Of a stretch of 62,194 bases of DNA, positions 43,637 to 54,590 are shown in pieces; position 1 is the stretch's first letter, and the number at the start of each line of letters is the position of its first letter. The position numbers were made by a program, and so were the translations under genes. A model generated the notes under the pieces. The model saw nothing but the letters and a program-made list of their open reading frames with translations. It was not told the origin of the DNA and did not search any database. This DNA comes from Nemertoderma westbladi (lineage: Eukaryota; Xenacoelomorpha; Nemertodermatida; Nemertodermatidae), in contig JAUCBJ010007262.1 of assembly GCA_032718475.1 (NCBI GenBank), forward strand, positions 1 through 62,194, read 5' to 3'.

Positions 43637-45549
43637 AATCGCCACTAACGCATCACCAGTGACAAATATCTCAGCCACGATTAACCTTATAAATCGCCGT
43701 TACATGGTCTTCGCCAAAGTAATCCCAGTAAGAATTCAAGGGGTCGGCAAATCCTTGACGACGCTCGCGTTCCTTGACAACGGGTCGGACGGAACCATCA
43801 TCAACCGGGATTTCCTCGAGCAACTCGGCCTAGACTATGAGCCTTGCAAACGGCCCATACAAACTATCACCGACCACAGAGAGGTAGAATCCGGGGAAGT
43901 GCAACTCCAGATGGAAGGGGTAATGAAGGGCTACGAGACGGTTAAGCTGACCATCAAGAACGCCTTAGTACACACAGACCTCCGAGTGCGGTTCCGACAA
44001 TCAGCCGAGTACGCCCCCCTCATACAGCTGGATCGAGACGACGTGGATCTAAGGTGCCCGCCGTTGGATGTAAACCGCATCACCCTACTGATCGGACTCG
44101 ATACACCGGAACTACACATACCCACCGGAGACGTCGCCCGATCTATAAAACAGGATGACGGCTTTTACGCTGAACGAACAATAATGGGATGGACACTCTG
44201 CGGCATCAAGGAAGAGACTACCGACACCTATACATACCTTCCTAAATGTCAGATTAAAGAAAATGCAACATCCGTGGGTTATTGCTCAGCTACAGACCTC
44301 GATGAGGATTTATTTCTTGAGACCGAAAAAACCCAGCAAGAGATGACTAAATACTTTAATCTAGAGACCCAAGAGTTCGCTGAAAAGGACGAAAACCCAT
44401 CCGAGGAGGATCAATATTGTATGGATGTCCTGGACCAGGCCACGTTCAACGACGGACACTGGTGTTCACCCATGTTATGGAAGGATCCAAGCAAACCAAT
44501 GGCAAACAACGCCAACATGGCCCTTAGGCGACTTAAGGGGATTCTACGCCGGCCGAATGACCAACCCGAGATAAAAGAGAAATATAACACCGTAATCAAA
44601 GGATATCTCGAGGATGGATTAGCAGAAATGGTACCACGGAATGAACTGCAAGGGGGTAAAAGAACATATTATCTTCCAACCCACTTTAACGATGCCGCTG
44701 CTATGTACCAAGGCGAATCCCTGAACAGTCAGCTTTATACGGGGCCCAACATATATAGTACACTTATCGGCGTATTGATCAGGTTCAGAGAAAACCGGAT
44801 AGCATTCACCTGCGACATCAAAGCCATGTTTCACCAGGTTCGTACGCTACCAAGAGACTCAGACTGTCTACGTATCCTATGGACGGATAAAACACTAACT
44901 CAACAGGAGATTAGTCAACTTACAATGAAGGATGTAGACGTAATGCGTATGATCGTCAGGATCTTCGGAGCTAAGGACTCGCCGGTAGCATGTAGTGACA
45001 TGCTGAAGAAGACGGCAACCATGTGCGAAAACGAGTTCCCTCCAACTGTCATAGAAACCATCCGACGATGCTTCTACGTGGACAACGGATGCGCCGGCGC
45101 AGATAATGTGGACGAGGCATATCGGCTAGCAATGGGAATGGTAGAATGTTTAAAGAAAGGAGGTTTCCCGCTCGTGAAGTTCAGATCCCACGACAAAAAA
45201 CTTATGGAAAAGTTTCCGGAGGACATCCGACTGGACAACAACAAAATGTATTCAGAGGATGTAGAACACCGTGTACTCGGTATTGAATGGGACATAGAAT
45301 CAGACAAATTCATTTTCAAATATAAACCCCTACCCAAGCCTATGACAAAAAGGGGATGTTTGTCGATAAAAAGCGCCATCTTCGACCCACTAAATTTCAT
45401 ATCTCCAGTAACCTTGGCCGGAATGAACCTGATTAAGGAAATGTGGATAGAAGGACTGGGATGGGACGAAGAACTCCCCCCACACCTCAGCGTCAAATGG
45501 AGAAAATGGACGGAGCAGCTCGAACACCTACATCTTATGCGGATACCTC
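43503..45549 (+). pseudogene. BEL-2 Pol: protease and RT, catalytic Asp replaced
   Basis: The frame overlaps the end of gag. Protease: AFLDNGSDGTIINRDFLEQL near 43770. RT: LYTGPNIYSTLIGVLIRFR near 44735, FTCDIKAMFHQVRTLPRD near 44808, IFGAKDSPVACSDML near 44965, and the active site reads FYVDNGCAG (near 45073), so the second catalytic Asp of Y-x-D-D is Asn. The thumb region GGFPLVKFRSHDKK and FDPLNFISPVTLAGM follow. At about 45550 the frame runs into antisense BEL-1-family DNA, so the RNase H region is missing. RT activity is unlikely. Confidence 0.85.
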
Positions 45550-46330
45550 CGCCACCATTTTTACTGACCTTATACTATGTTCTCCTAGTTCATCCTGGGG
45601 GGTGGACAACGCACCTACATAATAATCCGCTATTACGGTAGATTTCCAAACCTGCAATAATTCCTGACATGTTTAGCTTAGTTCGGAACTTGGGTTGTCC
45701 AGCAAAGATGTCTTCGGCTAGTTCTTTGTCGATGAATGTTCCTGTACTACCGGAGTCAAGGAGGGCGTTCACTACATAACTCCTTTTAGGTCCGTGGACC
45801 CTTACCTGTACTACAGGAAATTCTCAGATTCCTACATTGGAAGGTGGCGCTTTCCAAGATGGTTGTCGATCAGAAGTAGTTAGGGTGAGGTCGCTGTCTG
45901 TGTCTTTTTCATACGTAAGTGCTCGATACACTGCGGTATTTATCATGTAACAGGATTCACCTTCGTCGGAGAATTCATCTGTATAGAATCCTTCCATCTA
46001 AGAGCTTTGGTCAGTGTCGTTCACATCACTGAATTGGACATGTAGTTCGGAATCACTTACCTGACTCTGGCTGTTTCGCTCAAATTCAGTGTGCAACAAG
46101 ATATGATGTTTCGCACCGCACTTTGCACACCTTGTGTCGGAGTAACAGGTTCGCCGTTGGTGTCCTTGTCTGAGGCAATTATAACACAACCGCTTATCCC
46201 ACATGACTTCCCGTCTCTCCGCTAATGATTTCTTCAGGAATTCATCACACGTATTCAAACGGTGGGTCCCGTCACATAGCGCAAATTTATAGTTGTCTGA
46301 CTGAGCCTGCAAAGGACTCGGGCAGGCACT
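45550..46330 (-). pseudogene. Antisense fragment of a BEL-1-family element
   Basis: The minus strand encodes the paired knuckles (LCYNCLRQGHQRRTC, CAKCGAKHHILLHTEFER), a Gag C-terminus ending ..SS-UAG, then the pol start and a protease with ALLDSGSTGTFIDKELAED. It is colinear with 22930-23650 of BEL-1 and nearly identical over long stretches. It replaces the RNase H part of BEL-2 pol. There are no LTRs or target duplication, so capture by repair or recombination is more likely than transposition. It preserves the same UAG-AUG gag/pol junction as BEL-1. Confidence 0.85.
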
Positions 46331-46542
46331 ATAACGTTGCGACGATCATTCAACCAGCGGCGTCTTTACATCTGTTAATCGAGCGAACTTCATCAATGAG
46401 ACGGCTCATCCACCACGTTATAACCCTTCGCAACTTCCTACGGTGGAAAGACAACAAGCCGATAGTTCAACGGAGTATACAAGAACTCATTATCGCGGAG
46501 AAGTGTATCGTTGGATATGTCCAGAGAGAAAGTTTCCCCGAT
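46331..46542 (+). pseudogene. BEL-2 Pol: segment before integrase
   Basis: Short plus-strand coding piece with IERTSSMRRLIHHVITLRNF and AEKCIVGYVQRESFP, matching the region between RNase H and integrase in BEL/Pao polyproteins. It stops at the CR1/L2-like insertion. The frame phase is the one used at 50535 onward. Confidence 0.7.
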
Positions 46543-46876
46543 AGATAGATAGATAGATAGATTTATTTATACATTATGTAAAAACAATAACAAATACACC
46601 AAACAATGTACCGGTATAAAGGTATTGTCCAACATAACATATAGGATTACCCCTAAAGCTTTGCAGCTTATTTCCAAGGGGGTCCTTTATGTTACTTGGT
46701 TACAAATACAATATTACACTACGCTAACCTAAAACCAATATAAAACGTAATTACACTATGTACATGTACAACTTTACCGAGAGCGTGACAATGTCCGACT
46801 CAACGATAAAGATGTAATGTACAGAACAATTTATTATAAAACGTAATTACAGTATAAATAGTAAATAATTAATAAA

Positions 46877-49800
46877 CTAATAACTTACTGTAGGACTATT
46901 GTACCTATTTTTACATTGCACACGGAGATGAGATTTAACTGCAGATTTAAAAGAATGTTGATTATTTAGGTTTTTAATTTCATTAGGCAGAGCGTTCCAA
47001 TTTTTTATGCCGTTAAAAAAGAAAGTATCAGATTCAAAGGATTTACAATTCGGGAGGTAGAAGTTTGAAGCACTAGCTCTGGTACTGTAAGAGTGTGTAT
47101 CGCGTACTCTGTTGAATTTTTGTTTTAGGTAATTGGGACATTTACCATTATACACTTTATGCACATGGTTAAGGCGTAGCTGCTTAACTCTACTATCTAA
47201 GTTAAGTAGTCCAGATTCAGAAAAGTCATCTGGAGTTAGGTGGTGCCTAGGTTTGTAGTCTTTAATAAATCGTACTACTTTATTCTGAGCTACTTGTAAT
47301 TTACATTTAAGCTGTTTGGTTAAGCCTTCATACCAAGAAGAGCACGCATAGTCCATGTGACACTGTATTAAAGAAGAGCAAAGTAACTTGCGGGAGTCGG
47401 TGTTCAAACTATTTTTATTTCTGTATAGAAACCTAAGCCTACTGTTAACTTTCGAGAAAATATTTTTCACTGTACTTTCTCCTGATAAGCAGTTATCCAA
47501 TGTGGCGCCTAAATATTTAACTTCCTTTTTATTTTCAATCTTATGTCCATTACTAGTGACTTCAAACTTAGTTACCTTCTTTAACTTTCTTTTGGAACCA
47601 AACAAAATACTTTCAGTTTTACCGTAGTGAATGGATAGCTTATTATCAACCAACCACTCATTACAGGATTCTAGAACTGCACTTAACTTTTGGGAAATAT
47701 GGATAGGATCTTTATGAGAGAAAATAAGAGCACTGTCGTCGGCATATAAAATGAGTTTAAAATCGGGATCTATACTACTTATCATATCATTTACATAGCA
47801 TACAAAAAGCAGAGGACCTAATATACTACCTTGCGGTACACCACAGGTAATCTCTTGTACAACAGTAGACTGCGATTTACTAATGACTACAGTTTGACCT
47901 CTGTCTGACAGGTAGGACTTGAACCAGTCTATAGAACCTACACCCATCAGGCCTAACTTACCAAGCAGAATTTCGTGATCTACAGTATCGAAAGCCTTTT
48001 GTAGGTCCAACATTACCATACCAGTATATAAACCCTTTGCGTTATTACATCTAATTGTATCAGTTAAGTTAATAAGGCAGGTGTCTGTAGAATATGATTT
48101 ACGAAAACCGGACTGAAGTTCATAGATCAGATTTAGCCTACTAAGATGTGCCTCCAGCTGTAGAAAAACAGAACGTTCTAGAATTTTAGATACAATACTT
48201 AAGATACTAACAGGTCTGTAATTACAGGGTTCTACTTTACTATTCTTTTTATACAGAGGAACAACCTTAGCTAATTTCAGTTCGTCTGGTACTACATTAT
48301 CTACGATAGAGTAATTAATAATAAAAGTAATAGGCACTTTAAGTACTTCAGCACCATCCTTAAGAAAACGGGCAGGTATTAGATCTAGACCGGTACTTTT
48401 TGAGGCTGATAGGCTAAGTAGATTTTTAAAAACGAAATCCTCAGAAACGGGTTTTAAAAATAACTTTTCTGAATTTTGTAACTTTTCTAAATAAAAATTA
48501 TTTAGAGTTTCGGACCCTATACTATATTTATTACTTGGTAACGGTAACTTCTTAACTAAATTAGAGGCAACATTAGTAAAATAATTATTAAATAAATTAC
48601 TAACTAGAGTATGATCATGAATCAGCTCACCGTTATCTTGCAGAACAATATTCGATTTAGATTTAAGGTTTTTATAACCTAAAGATTTTAGGGTAGACCA
48701 TAGACTTTTTGGATTATCTTTATTCTCACTTATTTTGTTGTACAAATATTCAGATTTAGCTTTTTTTATTTCCCGTTGGATAAGGTTTCTATATTTGCAG
48801 TAATTATTATAATCAGCTAAAACACGGTATTTCCTAAATTTATACAAATAGTTATCTCTTTCTCTGATATTACTAAGAATACCCGAGGTCATCCAGGGCT
48901 CAGTGCGTTGTTTAAGACTAATTTCTTTAATTGGTGCTACAGTATTAAGTGCCTTTAAAAATATATCTTTAAAAACAGTGTACGCAAGGTTAATGTCAGC
49001 GGCCTTAAAACAGGGTTCCCAGTCAGAATTAACTAACAAACTTAAAAAGCGTTCCTTGCTGTAATTTTTCATAGACCTAACTGTTACTGTTTTATGATCC
49101 CCGAAAAAAGATTTTTGTGTCTTTCTTGTGCAAAAAACTATAAAATGATCGCTTAGACCTATAGGTAAAACCCCAGATTGAGAAATAATATCGGTATTAT
49201 TACAAAGGATGTGATCTAGTAAAGTAGAAGTTTTACTGGTAATTCTGGTAGAATCTCGAATAATTTGTTTTAAACCAAACAAATTTAAAATACTTTGGTA
49301 CTGTTTACAGATGGGGGATGCTTTGTGATGGTAACAGATATTAAAATCACCTAAGAAATATATTTCACAGTCTGACCTAAGATTACATAAAATTGTATTT
49401 TCAAAATTTTGCAAAAAATCTGATTGTTTAGGGGGCCGATATAAAGTACCGATTAAAATAGGTTTAGTTTTAGGAAGTAAAAGTTCCACCAGTAAAACTT
49501 CGTCACAAGTCTCTAAATCTTCCCTACGATTAAAAGCTAAATCACATCGAATGTAAGTACAGACACCACCACCGTGTCTGTCCCTATCCTTACGTAAAAC
49601 TACGTAATTATCAATATAAATTTCTCCATCAGAAACACTATCATCGAGCCAAGTTTCAGAGATTGTTAAAACTGCTGGGTTGGATTTATTGATTAAAATA
49701 CGAATTTCGGAAAGTTTTGGAAGCAGAGATCGTGCGTTTAAGTGCAAAAAATGCAGACCTTTTTTCTTAAAAAAATTAAAAGTTTCACTCTCAGCATCAC

Positions 49801-50326
49801 TTGGAGTTTGCAGAGGCGATGTGAGAAATGAATCGTCGGTTTCTGATTCTAAAATTGTATCATGAAAGGGAAGTTCGGTAAAAATGCAGCTATTGCAGAG
49901 AAAACTTGGTTCAAGATTGTTTCTGGTGGAGAATAAATTATTGCGTTTCCTACGGTAACATTTTAAATGTACAAATGTGTCACAACTCTCGCATTGGACG
50001 ATCTTACTCCGAGAGTTTGTTCCTCATTGACAGACGGGACAGTTGATCTTCGGGGCCCGCGTCCTGCTGGGTCCTGGGTTGGTCTCAATATCCCCAGCCA
50101 GAGACAGTAGACAGAGTTTAGCGATTAGGCCTCTAGATCGTGGAGAGGAGACCCAAGATCTTCTTCCCCGACGAGAGCAGTAGAGGCTAAATCCACTCGT
50201 CGACCACATCTCCGTCGATTCGGCGCGGCAGTTCGAAACGGTAGCGACAGGGTGTTCCGCAAACCAGTCCAATACGGGTATTGGGTGGGTTGCAGGGTTA
50301 CCCCGCGGATCGGATGGTTCTGCCAC
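46877..50326 (-). pseudogene. 2A-PHD-endonuclease-RT polyprotein with one in-frame UGA
   Basis: ATG at 50326. Residues 70-86 are AKLCLLSLAGDIETNPGP-like: the 2A consensus D-[VI]-E-x-N-P-G-P, with ribosome skipping expected between Gly85 and Pro86. Directly after comes a Cys-rich finger: CPVC, then C-x2-C, H-x2-C and C-x2-C, a PHD-type arrangement. UGA at 50024-50026 sits inside it, but the frame continues on both sides. Endonuclease: [70 protein letters not shown]-like motif A near 48010, [13 protein letters not shown] near 47825, [12 protein letters not shown] near 47740. The C-terminal extension has [20 protein letters not shown]. The 1149-codon layout is otherwise intact. Confidence 0.88.
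50069..50092 (-). other. 2A ribosome-skipping motif
   Basis: Codons for DIETNPGP at residues 79-86 of the ORF starting at 50326. The preceding LCLLSLAG gives the hydrophobic helix usual for active 2A sequences. It would release an 85-residue N-terminal product from the PHD-endonuclease-RT protein. 2A in APE-type non-LTR elements has been described before; this copy is a new sequence instance only by my inspection. Confidence 0.85.
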
Positions 50327-50534
50327 AACGAAACGACCCAGAACGATGAAAACTGGAGATTAAGAGCGGGGACATTGTGCTGTCTGGCTGTAGTCTGACT
50401 CAGGGATAAAAACAGTATAGGCCTAGTACCGGTATCTTTCTTGGTCTTATTGTCGGCAGGCCTACAGCTTGATTATTATTCAAGAGTTATGAATTCAATC
50501 TAACTGTTCTAGACTTTGCTGATGACTTAGGAGT

Positions 50535-51907
50535 CCGATGAGTGGGAACAACTCAGTGCGGGCAAGACCTTGAAACCGGACAGCCCAGTCTACCAACTGA
50601 GACCAATGATGGGAGAGGACGGACTGATCCGACTGAATACCCAGATGGCAAATGCCGCAGTCGAATATGAGGTTAAATACCCGGCGCTTCTGCCCGGAAC
50701 TTCGACACTAGCCAAGCTATTAATTCAACAATGTCACAAGGAAAACCATCACACAGGACAGAACTGGATTATAGCTAATATAAGACAAAGATATTGGATC
50801 ACAGACATCCAGCCACTGATCCGGAAAGTGTTGAAACGTTGCTTTACCTGCAGAAGATATCTAGCGCCACCACTCACACAAAAGATGGCCGACTTACCAG
50901 CCACCCGTCTACAGCCCGATTCCCCACCATTCTACGTCACCGGAGTGGACTGTTTTGGACCGTTTACGGTCATCGAACGACGATCCAACATCAAATGCTG
51001 GGGAGCCATTTTCACCTGCCTTAGGTCTAGAGCAATCTACCTAGACATTGTGGTAAACCTTACGCAACACGCATTCATCAACGCTCTGCGTAGGTTCGTG
51101 GCGAACAATGGGACATGTCGTCACATGTACTCCGATAATGGTACAAACTTTGTGGGAGGAGAAAGAGAACTTAGAGAGGCGATCGAGGAATGGTTTACCG
51201 ATAACACCGCATCCCAAGTCTGGAAGGAACACCAGATACAGTGGCATTTCCAGACACCATTAGCACCCCATACGAGCGGGGTATGGGAGAAACTGATCGA
51301 CTTAGTAAAACGATCCATGCGCGTCGCACTAGGAGACACCCGGGTAACCCATGACACCCTCCGCACAACATTCTGCGAGATCACGGCTACCCTGAACAAC
51401 CGGCCCATTGTCCCTATCCGCGACGACCCCACAGACCTGGAGCCCCTCTCTCCTAACCACCTACTGGGGAGACCCAAAACTCATGTTCTCCCAGAGACAA
51501 TGTTTCCGGATCCCAACGATATCGCGAGACATACAAATTGGAAGAAGGCCCAAGTGTTGGCAGCGCATTGGTGGAGAATCTGGGCCCAGGAGTACCTCAT
51601 AACCCTCCGGACCAGGAGGAAGTGGAACAACACCTACAGGAATGTCGAAGTTGGCAACATGGTACTAGTAAAAGAAGATCTTAAAGACCGCGTCCACTGG
51701 CCTGTGGCGCGAGTTGTGACAATACACCCGAGCAAAGACGGACTTGCGAGGACTGTGACGATACGAACGGCAAAGGGCCACTACCAACGCCCTATCCAGA
51801 GGCTGTGCCTTCTCGAAGGCAACGACAGCGGTGACTCTACGAGAGGTGACAAGTTCCCTACTCAAGATCCTGCTGCAGACATTGGTGACAATGCTAAACC
51901 CGTGTAA
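50535..51907 (+). CDS. BEL-2 Pol: integrase
   Basis: The frame is open from the target duplication. Zinc-binding HHCC region: HKENHHTGQNWIIANIRQRY and CFTCRRY. Catalytic core: first Asp in VTGVDCFGPFTV near 50944, second Asp in YSDNGTNFVGGE near 51130, Glu in SGVWEKLIDLVK near 51286. The C-terminal part has VGNMVLVKEDLKDRVHWPVA and IQRLCLLEGND, a typical BEL/Pao tail. It ends with TAA at 51905. No lesion in this part, in contrast to the RT. It would insert BEL-2 DNA with a 5-bp staggered cut, matching the CCATC duplication. Confidence 0.88.
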
Positions 51908-53015
51908 ACCCTTCTCATCCTGTTGACAAACTCTTTAAACTGTGATTTATCGACAATGAAAATGGACCCCACCCCCTTAAACCAACTGTAACCACGCAAT
52001 GGTATTTGTGTTTCCTCGTGTGTTATGTGGAGTCCAGCGTCACCCTGCAGATGTTTCGACTGACGCAGGGTCGTTTATGTATTGTTTACCCTGATTTTGG
52101 TCATCGGGACCAACAACATTGGATTATTTGAAATGGTAAAGATTTGAAGTGGAATTCATTGTATCCATTGTAGTATGTTATGTTGTCCGTTGCGTGCGCA
52201 GTTCGGGGCATAGGCGGTGTAACTAGTCCAGCTGTAGATCCCGGATTGCCGCGCAACACCCCCTCTATCCCGTTATTCTGGTGGGTCCATGGTGCATCCA
52301 CATGACTTCGACGATAGAGGGTTTTATGTTTCTCAGTTGCGTTATTCTGGTGGGACCGTTGCGTGGATTTTGGGGCGTAGGCGGTGTAACTAGTCCAGCT
52401 GTAGATCCCAGAATGTTGCGTAACCCCATGACTTCGTCGGCTGAGCATTATGTTGTTGGGAGTGTTATTCTGGTGGGTCCCTGGTGCATTCCACGTGACT
52501 TCACTTCCAGCGTCTTCATTGTCCGTTACGTGTGCAGTTTGGGGCGTAGGCGGTGTAACTAGCCCAGCTGTAGATCCCAGATTGCCGCGTAACACCCCTT
52601 CCACGACAAAGATTTCCCAAAGAAGATGATTGAATGTAGTTGGAAATGATGAAAAGAATCAGACAACCTTACTATAAACCGAATGATGATGCGTATGATG
52701 ATGAAAATGTAATGATGCGCACCCTGGTGCTGCGCTTATAACAAATGATGATAGCCGGGGGGCTATAACCCCAATGATGATGTGGAAATAAACAAAATGT
52801 GAAATAAATGGTGGAACTAAATGATAAAATGTGTTGAAATAAATGAAATGTGATGAAATAATAATGAGAAATGAAAAAAGACAAAAAAAAGGTATAAAAA
52901 AGTCTAAAGAAAAGAATTGGAAAAAAGAAGAAGACATAAAAAGTCATAAAAACTGTTTCAGACTTTCTGGACTTATAATTAACTGATATAATTTGCAACA
53001 GACATAATTGTAAAT
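51908..53015. repeat. Gap after integrase: 168-bp repeats, then A-rich DNA
   Basis: Between about 52180 and 52610 a unit with GGCGGTGTAACTAGTCCAGC, TGTAGATCCC and TTATTCTGGTGGG recurs at 52213, 52380 and 52549 (about 168 bp apart). From about 52660 to 52960 the sequence is AATGATGA/GAAATAAATG-rich with A-runs and no coding look. The opposite-strand ORFs here are repeat or low-complexity artefacts. Confidence 0.6.
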
Positions 53016-54395
53016 ATGGACCCAAATCACCAAATTATCGGCGAATTACGTAATACGATAGATCTACTGGAATATCCACAACCCGGATCCCCTAACTTTG
53101 ATACAGATTGGAACACCCTAATAAATGAGAATGTGCGATACGTCAAATTCTGCGGGAGAGAGGGACCGGATTCCCGGAATCTACGAGCCCTCCGGTTGGC
53201 CGATGCTAGTACGAGACTGAAAAGAACTCGGAACGCAAAGGAGGAAAGCCCTGCGAGGGAGTTAATCACCACCTCCGCGTTGAGCAACTTCGGCGATATA
53301 TGCCAAAGGTTATCCCCATATCCTTTCCCGGATGGTGAAGACTGGTCTTCGGAGATTCCGAGTACCAGCAACCTACGGTCACGCTCAGCGATACTGGTTA
53401 AAAGGGTCCCAGCGCTGCGCCGACTCCCGACGATCTCCTCGGAATCCCTCAGTCGAAAACCCCGGCACCTCTTCACCGACCAGCGGTGGCTACTACACCC
53501 TCCGTTCCTCAGGATCCTATGCGACTAACCCATTGGTACGCTGAGCAAACCGAATGGATCCACCGCCAGAAATGGTCGTCCGAGTTGAGACCGGCAGGAC
53601 ATAAAGAAGGTTATCAGAGCGAGGACCTACTACGCAAAAGCCCAGCCTTCCGCGGGCTACCAGCCACCGCGAATATTCAGAAGAGTGACCGACGACTCGA
53701 GTATTACGTTGGCGTCCCGATTCCGATATTCCCCGGTCGAGAGATGCACTTGGAGGTGTGCGGTAACTGCGGTTCGGAGCAGTGCCCACGCGGTAGAAGA
53801 AATCGGGTTACCGATTCGTGCCTCCAGCTCCTCGGGATACTTTATTGCCCATACTGCGCGACATCGGGCCACGACGTTTCCGTCTGTCCGATCCTATATA
53901 ACCTCTGCACTACGTGCGGTTTCCGTGGACATTCCGCTAGCCCCCGCTGCTATATCAAATGTCCTACCAAAGACGTTACCGCTATAGGAAATATGGTCAT
54001 GTTTGAAACATACGCAAAACAGCCACATAAGGACCAAAATGCGGAGAAACGCTGGGAATATCGCGCAGGAGATGGCGTGCGGGTATTTTTCCTTCCCGGA
54101 GCGCCTACATATGACGGCAAAGCTACCTACCACTACTTTATTCGGCCCATTCGAAGTCCTTAGACGCTTATACTCGTATAAAGAGGAGTTCGGTGACGGA
54201 GAGTGGTTCCTTGAGGCTCGCAACTCCGAGTTGGAACGACGAACCAATATGATCCCGTTGCCATCGAAAGGAAGAGCCGCCAGGAGACAAGCCAAAACGT
54301 TGCTCACGATGGATGTTGACGCTCCCCTACCAGCTCTAGCGATCGATGAGAGTCGATGGGCGAAGAGGAGAAAGGCGTATCAGAGAAAGAAATAA
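53016..54395 (+). pseudogene. BEL-2 accessory protein with zinc knuckles, downstream of integrase
   Basis: ATG at 53016. Three overlapping frames (53016-53528, about 53402-54163, 54003-54395) cover exactly 460 codons with two compensating shifts, so a single 459-residue protein is the simplest reading. The N-terminus is MDPNHQIIGELRNTIDLLEY. The middle is Pro/Ser-rich. The Cys-rich core (53757-53951) has CGNCGSEQC, CPYCATSGHDVSVC (C-x2-C-x4-H-x4-C) and CTTCGFRGHSASPRC (C-x2-C-x4-H-x5-C). The C-terminus is basic (KRRKAYQRKK). It has no signal peptide or membrane segment, so it is not an envelope protein. It looks like a second nucleic-acid-binding, nucleocapsid-like protein. Function unknown. 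Confidence 0.6.
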
Positions 54396-54566
54396 TGGAC
54401 CGGAATATTCCAGGAACATTTTTATTGAACATTTATTTTTATACATATACATATATAAACTCTAGGCCAAATTAATCAAGACTATGCAATATTAAAAATT
54501 TGGGGTTTTTTATATGGGAATGACCTACGCAAACTCAATCTACCGATAGACCTCACGAAGGTCATT
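54396..54566. other. Short AT-rich stretch before the polypurine tract
   Basis: Contains ATACATATACATATATA and no gene. Confidence 0.5.
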
Positions 54567-54588
54567 GGGGGGGGGGGGGGGGGGGGGG
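54567..54588 (+). other. BEL-2 polypurine tract (22 G)
   Basis: Uninterrupted run of 22 G, then AC, then the TGTT start of the 3' LTR. Unusually homogeneous for a plus-strand primer; the exact length may be a sequencing estimate. Confidence 0.8.
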
Positions 54589-54590
54589 AC

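Larger units (their letters stand above)
46543..50534 (-). mobile_element. CR1/L2-like non-LTR retrotransposon with 2A peptide and PHD finger
   Basis: A near full-length element inserted in BEL-2 pol with target duplication CCGAT (46538-46542 and 50535-50539). The 3' end on the minus strand is a TATC microsatellite (46543-46560 region). The single long ORF (50326-46877) encodes 2A, PHD finger, endonuclease and RT. The 35 bp at its 5' junction (50500-50534) match the RTE-like RT at 11041-11075. Excising it restores the reading of BEL-2 pol across the junction. Confidence 0.92.

Noticed and set aside
50024-50026. Selenocysteine UGA
   Set aside because: No SECIS-like structure was noticed, and a single transition explains it better.
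52101-52604. 167-residue minus-strand ORF after the BEL-2 integrase
   Set aside because: It lies over the 168-bp tandem repeat, whose period is a multiple of three and keeps one frame open by chance; no domain.
53016-54395. Envelope gene of BEL-2
   Set aside because: Position fits env, but there is no signal peptide, transmembrane helix or cleavage site; the Cys pattern is zinc-knuckle.
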